A stretch of 7,692 nucleotides of DNA from Leptospira noumeaensis (GCF_004770765.1 NZ_RQFK01000005.1:1-7692); one strand, 5' to 3'; shown: positions 1-6,818, counted from the first letter of the stretch. Made by a program: numbers and translations. Notes: generated by a model not told the origin, from the letters alone.

Positions 1-142
1 CTTCGGGACTTGCGCCCTCGCTCGGTCTGCGACACATAGGCTTCTGGCACTCCCCTTGCCTGCGCAAGTGTCGTGACCAGTCCCTAACGTCCCATTCGGG
101 ACTCAGGGTCAGCCTACGTCGGTTAGTCTAGTTCGTTATACG
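1..142 (+). repeat. attC-like site 1, left end cut off (family A)
   Basis: Partial copy of the array repeat. By alignment with the copy at 2716-2882 about 25 bases, including the R'' box and L'' arm, are missing beyond the window edge. It keeps the central hairpins (CTTGC/GCAAG near 56-69; GTCCC/GGGAC at 89-102), the L' arm CGGTTAG near 120-126 and the R' box GTTATACG at 135-142. The gene of the cassette that owns this site lies outside the window. The closing pair of the hairpin at 89-102 is A opposite C, unlike G-C in sister copies. Confidence 0.85.
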
Positions 143-1265
143 AAATGTCCTAAATTTATGAAACAAAACACTCTATTTGCTAGATTACTAGAAAGATTTT
201 TTAATATCAAGAATTCACATGATGATTTACAAAATCCATTTTTAAATCTTTTAAAAAATCAAGAAAATCACCTTACAACAGAATTAATTTACCACTATAC
301 CTCATTGGAAGGATTAACAGGAATTTTAGAAAATAAAGAATTATGGCTTTCTAATTCAATTTCATTGAATGATTCAAGTGAGATAAAATATGCAGAATCA
401 ATAGAAAAAGAAGTATTATCTGAGTTATTAGAATCTCACAAAGATGACCAATTAGCATTAGATTTCCTAAATTCTTTTTTAGAATCTAAAAAACTAGACA
501 ACCAAGTATACATTATTTCTTTCACATCAGATAGCGACTCATTAACTCAATGGCAAGGATACAGTCAAAATCAAGGTGTAGCAATTGGATTTAAAAAGGA
601 TACTTTAGCAAAATATACAACCCAACGGTCAAATGAATTCTTTTTAGTCTTCCCTGTGATTTATGATAAAATATTACAAAAATCCATTTTTCAAAAATAT
701 TTTTTAGATTTGTTGAGAATTTTAAAAGAAGAAGTTAAACAAGAGAAAATTGAAAAGTCTTTTCATGAAGAAATTATTCAAATTCTAAATGAAACAGTAT
801 TTACTGCTTTATCATATTTATATCCTTATTTTAAACATACAGCATTTAAACAAGAACAAGAATGGAGATTTGTTTTAATAAACCATAAATCTAAATATCA
901 ATCGAATAAAACCTTAGATATATCTTTCAGATCTGGCAAAAATAAATTAATACCATTCGTAAAAATTAAACTGACTAAAGCAGATACTGAATTATCAGAT
1001 CTACCAATATCAAATATTATAGTTGGCCCAGGCCCATTTATGAAAAATTTTGCTGAATCAATAGAGTTATATAAAAAAGAAAAAGGGGAAAGTTTCGATG
1101 TCAAAAGATCAGAAATTCCTTATAGACCCTAGGACACTTCGTATAACAACGGGGAAACGCTGCGCTTCGGCACTTGCGGCCTCGCTTGGCCTACGGCAAA
1201 TTTCCCGCTACTCCTAACGCCTTTTACAAAGGCTCAGGGCGGGAAACTTCGTCTCCCCTAGTTCG
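136..1265 (+). mobile_element. Integron gene cassette 1 (DUF2971 protein)
   Basis: Predicted mobile unit, cut between G and TT of the R' boxes of sites 1 and 2. The cassette carries one gene and its own attC. Its ends match: 135-152 is the reverse complement of 1130-1147 at 17 of 18 positions, the single exception being position 11 (A opposite C). The right arm includes the gene's stop codon. The boundary assignment follows the known integron rule; recombination itself is inferred. Confidence 0.8.
158..1132 (+). CDS. DUF2971 family protein
   Basis: 324-residue soluble protein with no signal peptide or membrane segment. It shows the pattern I associate with DUF2971: YHYTSLEGLTGIL at about 45-57, a WLSN/LND element at 63-72, SFTSDSDSLTQWQGYS at 121-136 followed by GVAIGF, FKQEQEWRFV at 230-239, and IIVGPG at 287-292 near the C-terminus. 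The biochemical role of the family is not established; members often occur beside defence genes. The opening His-x-Thr/Ser followed by a leucine-rich helix recalls the start of DarT-like ADP-ribosyltransferases, with a Glu in QEQEWRF as a possible late catalytic residue, but this is only a resemblance. The ATG lies 15 nt after the R' box with no clear Shine-Dalgarno sequence, and the stop ends 7 nt before the next R'' box. Residues 1-40 are charged and helical and precede the family domain. Confidence 0.8.
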   Translation: MKQNTLFARLLERFFNIKNSHDDLQNPFLNLLKNQENHLTTELIYHYTSLEGLTGILENKELWLSNSISLNDSSEIKYAESIEKEVLSELLESHKDDQLALDFLNSFLESKKLDNQVYIISFTSDSDSLTQWQGYSQNQGVAIGFKKDTLAKYTTQRSNEFFLVFPVIYDKILQKSIFQKYFLDLLRILKEEVKQEKIEKSFHEEIIQILNETVFTALSYLYPYFKHTAFKQEQEWRFVLINHKSKYQSNKTLDISFRSGKNKLIPFVKIKLTKADTELSDLPISNIIVGPGPFMKNFAESIELYKKEKGESFDVKRSEIPYRP

Positions 1266-1272
1266 TTATGCG
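1140..1272 (+). repeat. attC-like site 2 (family B, short form, 133 bp)
   Basis: R'' box CGTATAAC at 1140-1147 and R' box GTTATGCG at 1265-1272. Inner arms GGGGAAAC (1151-1158) and GTCTCCCC (1251-1258) pair with one A-C mismatch. A further stem TTTCCCGC/GCGGGAAA joins 1201-1208 and 1239-1246, enclosing a hairpin GCCTTT/AAAGGC at 1219-1233. This is the shortest complete copy. It lacks the arm with the GCAAG hairpin found in the others, and its central hairpin has a different sequence. Its R'' and R' boxes are not perfectly complementary to each other, but each matches the far end of its own cassette. Confidence 0.88.
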
Positions 1273-2875
1273 TAATGTTTTAAAAATCAATTCAAAAATT
1301 CTAGGTTATTAAATATATGGGAAAACGATTTTTAGTATCCATCGGCATTAATGATTACGTAAATCATAAAAATTTAGATTTCTGTGTTAAAGATGCGGAA
1401 GACATAACTAACGTAATGTCCAAATTTGCTTCTGTTGAAAAAGAAAACACAAGAATTATAACTAGTGAAATTACAAAACCAAATAGTAACCCTTGGGATA
1501 CATTTTGTGATTCAATTGACGAACTTAAAAGGATATTCAATTCATACGAAGATGATCTATTCTTTTATTTCTCAGGCCATGGAATAAAGTCTGATGAAAC
1601 TTCCGTTGTTTTCAAAAACAAAACAATCAGATTATCAGAAATTCTATTAAAAATAGATGAATTACTACCTAAAACAAAAATACTTATATTTGACAGCTGT
1701 CATTCAGGTATTGGATTCGTTGATGAAACTAAATCAGCGACACTTTATTCTTTACGCACAAAATTAACTTCAGGCTATTATATACTTTCAGCTTGTTCGG
1801 AATCCGAAGAGGCAAAAGAATCCAAAAAAAATAAGAACGGTAGATTTACATATTTTTTTATACAAACTATAAGCGATCTTAATAATTACAATAAATATGG
1901 TTGTTTGGATTTAAATACCATATTTAGTATTGTAGACGAATATTTCAAAACTAATCCAAATTTTGAACAAAATCCATTTCAACAAATTAAAAGCCTAGGC
2001 AGCTATCCTTTAGCAAACAATTTCAACAAATCCCAATTTTATACACGTTACACAATTAGTAACATAACAGAATTTGATTGGAATGATTTTATCACTACAA
2101 TAAACCTGTATCTAAGCACGAATAAAAATGTAAAAGGAGAGTTTACTAGATTATTACGCGAGCATTGCGAAAACACGTTATCTAATAGTAAAGGGAAAGC
2201 TTCTGATCAAACGATTGAAATATCCACCAATAAAATAATCCTTATCGACAATGGAAATTATTTTAATTTATTTTCGCCACCTGAAACGATAAAGCATGGA
2301 GGAGGAGTTAAAACTGCAAAAGAATTCGCATCATTATTCTCCGGCTACTATACCTACAATTCTATAACTGAAAATGGTTTAAATTATTATATTTTCGAGT
2401 TCGAAGACACCATTAAAGATGAAAAATGTATTTTTCATATTGATTTAAATTCATTCAATAGATTAAAGAATAACAATTTTTCCTTTGATGATCATTGCCA
2501 TGAATTAGTTATAAGATTTGAAAATTTTGTTATGATGCACAGTTTAATAAATATTTCCATAAGTAATTTAACAAATGAATATCGAAGACTGAATAAACCT
2601 ATATTTTTTGAATTAAATAAGAATGATCGATTGATAAAGGATGTAGAAAATATGATAGATCTCATGGGAGCTTCAGAATTTATAATAATAAGAACTTATT
2701 CAGATTAAAACACTACGCATAACAGCAACTAACCGCTTCGCTTCGGGACTTGCGCCCTCGCTCGGTCTGCGACACATAGGCTTCTGGCACTCCTCTTGCT
2801 TACGCAAGCGTCGTTCCAGTCCCTAACGTCCCGTTCCGGGACTCAGGGCCAGCCTACGTCGGTTAGTCTAGTTCG
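1266..2875 (+). mobile_element. Integron gene cassette 2 (caspase-like fusion)
   Basis: Unit between the R' cut points of sites 2 and 3, holding one gene and a family A attC. The left arm 1265-1283 pairs with 2705-2723 at 18 of 19 positions, with A opposite C at position 11. The right arm contains the gene's TAA stop. Confidence 0.8.
1317..2708 (+). CDS. Caspase-family (C14) protease fused to a GHKL-like ATPase and STAS-like tail
   Basis: 463 residues. The N-terminal half (about 1-235) is a caspase-like fold. It has the opening strand RFLVSIGINDY, an acidic DAEDI element, the catalytic His88 in FYFSGHG, the catalytic Cys128 in IFDSCHSG, the YILSACSESEEAKES strand, and GRFTYFF, all in the usual order, so the protease is probably active. 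The C-terminal half is not a known caspase partner by obvious homology. Residues 278-290 (LLREHCENTLSNS) resemble the N-box of GHKL/histidine-kinase ATPases, IDNGNYF at 310-316 the Asp-x-Gly box, and HGGGVKTAKEFASLF at 327-341 the glycine lid. Residues 369-463 alternate strands and helices in a STAS-like way. These two domain calls are my inference. Bacterial caspase-like proteases often act as suicide effectors in phage defence. The ATG has only a weak upstream AGG (1303-1305), spaced 11 nt. The stop is 7 nt from the attC. Confidence 0.85.
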   Translation: MGKRFLVSIGINDYVNHKNLDFCVKDAEDITNVMSKFASVEKENTRIITSEITKPNSNPWDTFCDSIDELKRIFNSYEDDLFFYFSGHGIKSDETSVVFKNKTIRLSEILLKIDELLPKTKILIFDSCHSGIGFVDETKSATLYSLRTKLTSGYYILSACSESEEAKESKKNKNGRFTYFFIQTISDLNNYNKYGCLDLNTIFSIVDEYFKTNPNFEQNPFQQIKSLGSYPLANNFNKSQFYTRYTISNITEFDWNDFITTINLYLSTNKNVKGEFTRLLREHCENTLSNSKGKASDQTIEISTNKIILIDNGNYFNLFSPPETIKHGGGVKTAKEFASLFSGYYTYNSITENGLNYYIFEFEDTIKDEKCIFHIDLNSFNRLKNNNFSFDDHCHELVIRFENFVMMHSLINISISNLTNEYRRLNKPIFFELNKNDRLIKDVENMIDLMGASEFIIIRTYSD

Positions 2876-2882
2876 TTATGCG
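2716..2882 (+). repeat. attC-like site 3 (family A, 167 bp)
   Basis: The best reference copy of family A. R'' box CGCATAAC at 2716-2723, L'' CTAACCG at 2729-2735, stem TAGGCT at 2777-2782 pairing AGCCTA at 2851-2856, a CTTGC/GCAAG hairpin inside, a GTCCCG/CGGGAC hairpin at 2828-2842, L' CGGTTAG at 2860-2866 and R' GTTATGCG at 2875-2882. The 5-nt gap between R'' and L'' matches normal attC geometry; the gap on the right is 8 nt. Confidence 0.9.
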
Positions 2883-3008
2883 TAATCGCTCAAATTTATT
2901 CCTCAAGACATGGGAAACACTTTTAATATGCTAAAAATATCGAAAACAGAGGCAAAAGCAGCATATTCAATCGCTTGACTTTTACACAAAAACGACCAAT
3001 TTTGAGAT
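2883..3008 (+). other. Leader of the mntA-hepT cassette with a possible 22-codon ORF
   Basis: The longest gap between an R' box and a start codon in the window (126 nt; the others are 15-44). This fits a cassette carrying its own promoter. A TTGACT at 2975-2980 is -35-like, but the hexamer 17 nt downstream (AATTTT) is a poor -10, so I do not call a promoter. An ATG at 2910 opens 22 codons ending in TGA at 2976-2978 (peptide begins MGNTFNMLKISK). Its Shine-Dalgarno (AAGA) is weak and I recognise no homologue, so it may be chance or a gene remnant. Confidence 0.3.
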
Positions 3009-3323
3009 ATGGCGATAGTTGAACTTCTAGATTCAAACTTTATTCAAAACTCCTTAAAAAATTACAAAAAGGAATTGGATATTCTAGGAGTGGAGACCAT
3101 TCATCTTTTTGGATCTGTCGCTAGAAATGAAGCAAAACAGAATAGTGATATTGATTTCCTGGTCAAATTCAAGTCTGGAATGAAAAATTTTGATAATTAT
3201 ATCAATCTAACATTTCTACTTGAAGACATTTTTAAAGTAAAAGTTGATTTACTTACTACTGAATCTATATCTGGTTCTCTCAAAAATTCCGTTGAAAGTG
3301 AGTCAGTATTAATTGAAGTCTGA
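3009..3323 (+). CDS. mntA: MntA-type minimal nucleotidyltransferase antitoxin
   Basis: 104-residue minimal nucleotidyltransferase. It has the family motif G-S-x10-D-x-D: Gly35-Ser36 in HLFGSVARNEA, Asp47 and Asp49 in SDIDFLVKF, and the third acidic residue Asp80 in VKVDLLT, so the catalytic set is complete. In characterised MntA-HepT systems this enzyme inactivates the HepT toxin by adding AMP units to a tyrosine next to its active site; the same role is inferred here. It acts in the cytoplasm. The gene precedes and overlaps hepT by 11 nt, implying coupled translation with antitoxin made first. The ATG follows a weak GAG in TTTGAGAT. Confidence 0.9.
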   Translation: MAIVELLDSNFIQNSLKNYKKELDILGVETIHLFGSVARNEAKQNSDIDFLVKFKSGMKNFDNYINLTFLLEDIFKVKVDLLTTESISGSLKNSVESESVLIEV

Positions 3324-3663
3324 CTTAGATTATATTAAGCATATATATAATGAAATTCTCTTTCTAAAGGATGAATTATCAAAAACTGATGAAAATTCAT
3401 TTCTTAATAATAATGTCCTAAAACGAGCATTTGTCCGAAGTATCGAGATTATTGGCGAAGCCTCTAACAAACTTTCTGATTCTTTTAAAAAAAAGCATAA
3501 TCAACCTGAATGGCGAAAATTTTCTGCAACGAGAAATCATTTAATACATGGCTACTTCATCGTTGATTATGATATTGTTTGGGATCTTGTTAAAAACAAA
3601 ATTCCAATTCTTGAAATTCAAATTAAAGAAATTTTACAAAAAGAAAAAACACTTTTTGATTAA
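3313..3663 (+). CDS. hepT: HepT-like ribonuclease toxin
   Basis: 116-residue all-helical HEPN protein of the HepT family. The toxin motif R-x4-H-x-Y is present: Arg74, His79 and Tyr81 in RNHLIHGY, preceded by the typical RAFVRSIEIIGEASNKLS helix (38-55). Arg and His form the RNase active site in HEPN proteins, and the Tyr is the residue that MntA modifies in studied systems. The start is TTG at 3313: an in-frame TAA lies immediately upstream and no ATG is available near the family start. An AAGTGAG stretch about 10 nt before may serve as ribosome binding site. The rare start and the overlap with mntA probably keep toxin output below antitoxin. The stop lies 12 nt before attC site 4. Confidence 0.9.
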   Translation: MKSDLDYIKHIYNEILFLKDELSKTDENSFLNNNVLKRAFVRSIEIIGEASNKLSDSFKKKHNQPEWRKFSATRNHLIHGYFIVDYDIVWDLVKNKIPILEIQIKEILQKEKTLFD

Positions 3664-3675
3664 CTTTCGCGACTA

Positions 3676-3841
3676 CGCATAACAGCGACTAACCGCTTCA
3701 CTTCGGGACTTACGCCCTCGTTCGGTCTACGACACATAGGCTTTTGGCACTCCTCTTGCTTACGCAAGCCTCGTGCCAATCCCTAACGTCCCGTTCGGGA
3801 CTCAGGGTCAGCCTACGTCGGTTAGTCTAGTTCGTTATACG
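3676..3841 (+). repeat. attC-like site 4 (family A, 166 bp)
   Basis: R'' CGCATAAC at 3676-3683, R' GTTATACG at 3834-3841, with the family A arms CTAACCG/CGGTTAG and the central hairpin GTCCCG/CGGGAC at 3788-3801. Compared with site 3, the stem around TGGCAC/GTGCCA has changed C to T on one side and G to A on the other (TTGGCAC/GTGCCAA), a compensating pair. R'' and R' differ at one position, as expected when they come from different cassettes. Confidence 0.9.
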
Positions 3842-4699
3842 CAAGCCAGAAAAATCTATGTTAAATTTAGAAAATATTAAAGAAGTTCAGAATATTGCTA
3901 AAAAAACTATAGAACATGTTCAATTACATACCAAAGAAGGAATGAATGAACAAGATATCAAGATTCTCGCTGAATCATTCATGGAAAGTAACGGAATAAG
4001 CAGGTTTTGGTATTATAATGTTGGTGCTTTAGTTCTAGCTGGAAATAGATCCCTACTTTCAATCTCTGGAAAAGACTACGTTCCTTCTAAAGTTAAAGTC
4101 AAAAACGGAGACGTTATTACTATTGATTTAAGTCCAGTTTTAAATAACACTTGGGGTGATTTTGCCAGAACTTTTTATATTGGTAAATCAAATAATGAGA
4201 TTAACGAGGCTTTGGAATTTATAAAAAACCTTCATTTGATGTTTATTGATATTTATAATCATAATTTAGCTATTTCAATGATTCACAATGAATTATGCAA
4301 AAAAATTCAGAATAATGGTTTCGAACTTTTAGATTTTAGAAACAATTTCGGACATTCTATTGAAGAAGACATCACCTTAAGAAAATGGTTCGACTCAAAT
4401 AATAATGAAAAATTCTCTACTTTAAAGTTTTTCACATTCGAACCTCATATCAAAAAAATAGGAACTAATTATGGAATTAAACATGAAAATATCTACTATT
4501 ATGATGGATCTAAATTAATCGACGTATAATCTGGCCAGCGTATAACAACGGGGAAACGCTGCGCTTCGGCACTTACGGCCTCGCTTGGGCTTCGCCACAT
4601 TCCCTTTCTGTCACTCGTTTGCATACGCAAACTCCGTGCCAGTCCCTAACGTCCCGTCACCGGGACTCAGGGTCAGGGATCGTCGTCTCCCCTAGTTCG
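3835..4699 (+). mobile_element. Integron gene cassette 4 (M24 peptidase)
   Basis: Unit between the R' cut points of sites 4 and 5. The end arms 3834-3850 and 4530-4546 pair at 15 of 17 positions. The two mismatches are an A-A at position 10 and the recurrent A-C at position 11. The right arm begins just after the stop codon. Confidence 0.8.
3858..4529 (+). CDS. M24 family metallopeptidase, methionine aminopeptidase-like fold
   Basis: 223-residue pita-bread metallopeptidase. All five expected metal ligands can be placed: Asp90 in VITIDLSP, Asp101 in WGDFARTF, His166 in FGHSI, Glu195 in FTFEPH and Glu210 in KHENIYYY. It is therefore likely a working dinuclear-metal peptidase of the M24 group (Xaa-Pro dipeptidase, creatinase and MetAP relatives). 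It is slightly shorter than housekeeping MetAP (about 250), and the NVGALVLAGNRS segment differs from the usual MetAP substrate pocket, so I would not call it map. The natural substrate is unknown. There is no signal peptide. The ATG lies 16 nt after the R' box with no Shine-Dalgarno. It is an unusual cargo for a defence-rich array and may process a peptide or a small molecule. Confidence 0.85.
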   Translation: MLNLENIKEVQNIAKKTIEHVQLHTKEGMNEQDIKILAESFMESNGISRFWYYNVGALVLAGNRSLLSISGKDYVPSKVKVKNGDVITIDLSPVLNNTWGDFARTFYIGKSNNEINEALEFIKNLHLMFIDIYNHNLAISMIHNELCKKIQNNGFELLDFRNNFGHSIEEDITLRKWFDSNNNEKFSTLKFFTFEPHIKKIGTNYGIKHENIYYYDGSKLIDV

Positions 4700-4706
4700 T
4701 TATGCG
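4539..4706 (+). repeat. attC-like site 5 (family B, long form, 168 bp)
   Basis: R'' CGTATAAC at 4539-4546 and R' GTTATGCG at 4699-4706. The outer part matches family B (GGGGAAAC/GTCTCCCC), but the centre matches family A: a GTTTGC/GCAAAC hairpin in place of CTTGC/GCAAG, and GTCCCG/CGGGAC at 4651-4666 with a four-base loop. The longer hairpin with both arms changed supports selection for pairing. The site looks like a family B outer stem joined to a family A core. Confidence 0.9.
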
Positions 4707-6818
4707 AAAGCTGAAATAAACTTATGCAAATCATACAAAAAATAGAAATCAAAAATTTTCGTTCATTCGGTAACAGAAAGCAAGAAAAAACCGAAATAAA
4801 CGAAATTAAAAAACTAAATATTTTTTCTGGATCTAACGATTCAGGAAAATCAAATATATTGAGAGCCTTAAACTTATTTTTTAACAAAAAGACAAATTTA
4901 AATGAGTTTTTCGTTTTTGAAAACGATTACTTTCAACGAGTAAATCGAGACGACGATGATATCAAGGAGGAACTCGTTACCATTAAAATTTGGTTTAATA
5001 ATACAAAGAATAGAAATCTTAATAGACAAAATAGATCTGAAATAAAACTTCCAGAAAGTTTTTGGGTTTCAAGAAAATGGAAAAAAAGTTCGGAGTATAG
5101 TACATACGATCAAGATGATGGAGTAAAATTAGCTTTTCAAAAAGAAAAGGGAGATTTTCAGAAAGATTTTTTTGATCAAAAAACAATGCAGTTAAGATCA
5201 AATATAAAAGCAAGCCTTTCGAAACAACTAACTGATTATCTAGATTCCGTGCAATATCATTATATACCAGCCATAAAAGATAAAGAATATTTCTCTCATT
5301 TATATGGAGAATTACAACAAACATTACTAAAAGAAAAAAAATCTAACGTAGAAACGAATAAATCAAACTTTCAAAAATCGATTCAAGATGACACCTTGAT
5401 TCTAATGCAAGAATTCGAAAGAGTTGCAAATAACAATTTTCTAAACGTTCAACCCGTATTTGAATTACCAAATCTAATCAATCTATTTCGTACCTTAAAA
5501 GTTCAGACAGGATTGGTAAATCTATTATTCCGAGGAGATGGAATTCAAGCCAAGTTAATACCTGAAATTCTAAATTTCATATCAACAAAAGAAAGCTCAT
5601 TTACTGTAAAAAATATTAAATCAGGAGAAAAAGCAAAAAAATACTTTATATGGGGTTATGAAGAGCCAGAAAATTCTTTCGAATATAAAAATGCCCAGCT
5701 TCTAGCTGATAGATTTAAAGATACTTTTACAGAAAATGCACAGATTTTCCTTTCAACTCATTCATTTAATTTCTTATCATTAAACGGCGACAATATTTCA
5801 AAATATAGAGTCTGGAAAGATGATTCAATAGAAAGCTCTCGAATAACGAAAATAACTTATAATAAAAATGGAGAAGTAAACTTTGATACCAAAGATTTCA
5901 GAAATGATTTTTATAGACTAAATGAAGAACTAGGAGTCTTCTCATTAAATAACAAACTTGAAGAAATCTTTATTGAAACAGAAAAATATAAGAGGATATT
6001 AGAAAATAAATTCAAGACAATTAAAAAATCAGAAAACTGCTTATTAGTAGAAGATACTTATGATCAAATTTATAAAATCGCGTGGCTTAAGATTAACAAT
6101 ATAAATTGTAGTGAAGCTAATTATGAAAGTCTATTTGAGGAAAAAGCAAACTTTCGAGTAATGGGGATGGAAGGAGCCGGATCTGTTTCTGGTTTTTTAA
6201 GGGCGAAAAATGTCTCCATTTTTAAGGATAACAATATAGTAGGTTTATTTGACTTTGATAAAGAGGGAACAGAAAATTACAGTAATTTAAAAAAAGAAAA
6301 ATTTTGGACAGCGGAAAATTCAGGGGATAAAAATAGCTGTATTTTCAAAAAAAGAACCGATCACAAATCCTGTTATGCTATGTTAATTCCAGTACCAGCA
6401 AATTTAACATATCTAGCTGATATAAAACATCCTAATTTTTCAAATTTTATCGAAATTGAAAATCTATTGCCAGAAAATTTCTTAACCGAAAATGATCTTG
6501 TTGAGGAAATGGAAATCTTAGAAAGAAAATATTACAAAATAAAAGATGATAAAAAAAAATCACTTTGGAAGTTATTGTTTAATTTAGAAAGTAAACATTT
6601 TTCAAATTTTATACCTATTTTTGAAAAGCTAGAAGAATGGTTCGGTTAGTTTCAGCCTTCGCATAACAGCAGGGAAACGCTGCGCTTCGGCACTTACGGC
6701 CTCGCTTGGGCTGCGCCACATTCCCTTTCTGTCACTCGCTCGCATACGCAAGCTACGTGCCAGTCCCTAACGTCCCGTTCGGGACTCAGGGTCAGGGAAC
6801 GTCGTCTCCCCTAGTTCG
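4700..6818 (+). mobile_element. Integron gene cassette 5 (OLD-family nuclease)
   Basis: The largest unit in the window, about 2.1 kb, which is long for an integron cassette. The end arms 4699-4716 and 6650-6667 pair at 17 of 18 positions, with A opposite C at position 11. Confidence 0.8.
4724..6649 (+). CDS. OLD-family ATP-dependent endonuclease (AAA ATPase plus TOPRIM)
   Basis: 641 residues. The ATPase half starts with IEIKNFRSFG and has Walker A GSNDSGKSN (36-44), an LFRGDGI signature-like loop (268-274), a Walker B region IWGYEEPENSFE (309-320, Glu313/Glu314) and the H-loop FLSTHS (His346). The TOPRIM half has Glu443 in LLVEDTYD, Asp510 and Asp512 in LFDFDKEG, and EIENLLP at 577-583, so the catalytic acidic residues are present. 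The usual LVEG reads LVED here. OLD nucleases cut DNA and several act in phage exclusion (P2 Old, Gabija GajA). No GajB-like helicase or reverse transcriptase follows, so this is a stand-alone OLD protein rather than Gabija. ATG at 4724 is 17 nt after the R' box, with no clear ribosome binding site. The stop is 10 nt before the next R'' box. Confidence 0.92.
   Translation: MQIIQKIEIKNFRSFGNRKQEKTEINEIKKLNIFSGSNDSGKSNILRALNLFFNKKTNLNEFFVFENDYFQRVNRDDDDIKEELVTIKIWFNNTKNRNLNRQNRSEIKLPESFWVSRKWKKSSEYSTYDQDDGVKLAFQKEKGDFQKDFFDQKTMQLRSNIKASLSKQLTDYLDSVQYHYIPAIKDKEYFSHLYGELQQTLLKEKKSNVETNKSNFQKSIQDDTLILMQEFERVANNNFLNVQPVFELPNLINLFRTLKVQTGLVNLLFRGDGIQAKLIPEILNFISTKESSFTVKNIKSGEKAKKYFIWGYEEPENSFEYKNAQLLADRFKDTFTENAQIFLSTHSFNFLSLNGDNISKYRVWKDDSIESSRITKITYNKNGEVNFDTKDFRNDFYRLNEELGVFSLNNKLEEIFIETEKYKRILENKFKTIKKSENCLLVEDTYDQIYKIAWLKINNINCSEANYESLFEEKANFRVMGMEGAGSVSGFLRAKNVSIFKDNNIVGLFDFDKEGTENYSNLKKEKFWTAENSGDKNSCIFKKRTDHKSCYAMLIPVPANLTYLADIKHPNFSNFIEIENLLPENFLTENDLVEEMEILERKYYKIKDDKKKSLWKLLFNLESKHFSNFIPIFEKLEEWFG

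Larger units (their letters stand above)
2876..3834 (+). mobile_element. Integron gene cassette 3 (MntA-HepT toxin-antitoxin)
   Basis: The only two-gene unit in the window, between the R' cut points of sites 3 and 4. The end arms 2875-2889 and 3669-3683 pair at 14 of 15 positions, again with A opposite C at position 11. Weaker pairing continues outward. Toxin-antitoxin cassettes are known in large integron arrays, where they are thought to stabilise the array and usually carry their own promoter. Confidence 0.8.

Noticed and set aside
898..1104. Reverse-strand ORF of 68 codons inside the DUF2971 gene
   Set aside because: Shadow of the forward gene with no independent motif or ribosome binding site.
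2975..3003. Promoter for mntA-hepT (TTGACT with AATTTT 17 nt on)
   Set aside because: The -10 matches only half of the consensus and would start transcription almost at the ATG, so it is not called as a feature.
3788..3801. GTCCCG/CGGGAC hairpins as rho-independent terminators
   Set aside because: They have strong short stems but no T-run after them on either strand, and they recur at a fixed place inside attC, so a recombination-site branch explains them better.
4657..4887. Reverse-strand ORF of 76 codons over attC site 5 and the start of the OLD gene
   Set aside because: It overlaps a repeat and a well-supported gene, and its protein is a low-complexity shadow with no recognisable family.
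5019..5324. Reverse-strand ORF of 101 codons inside the OLD-family gene
   Set aside because: Fully inside a strong coding region on the other strand; its hydrophobic composition is what the complement of Lys/Glu-rich AT-rich coding gives.
4724..6649. Gabija (GajA) or PARIS system
   Set aside because: No UvrD-like helicase (GajB) or split ATPase/TOPRIM pair is present; the next gene is a lipoprotein in a separate cassette.
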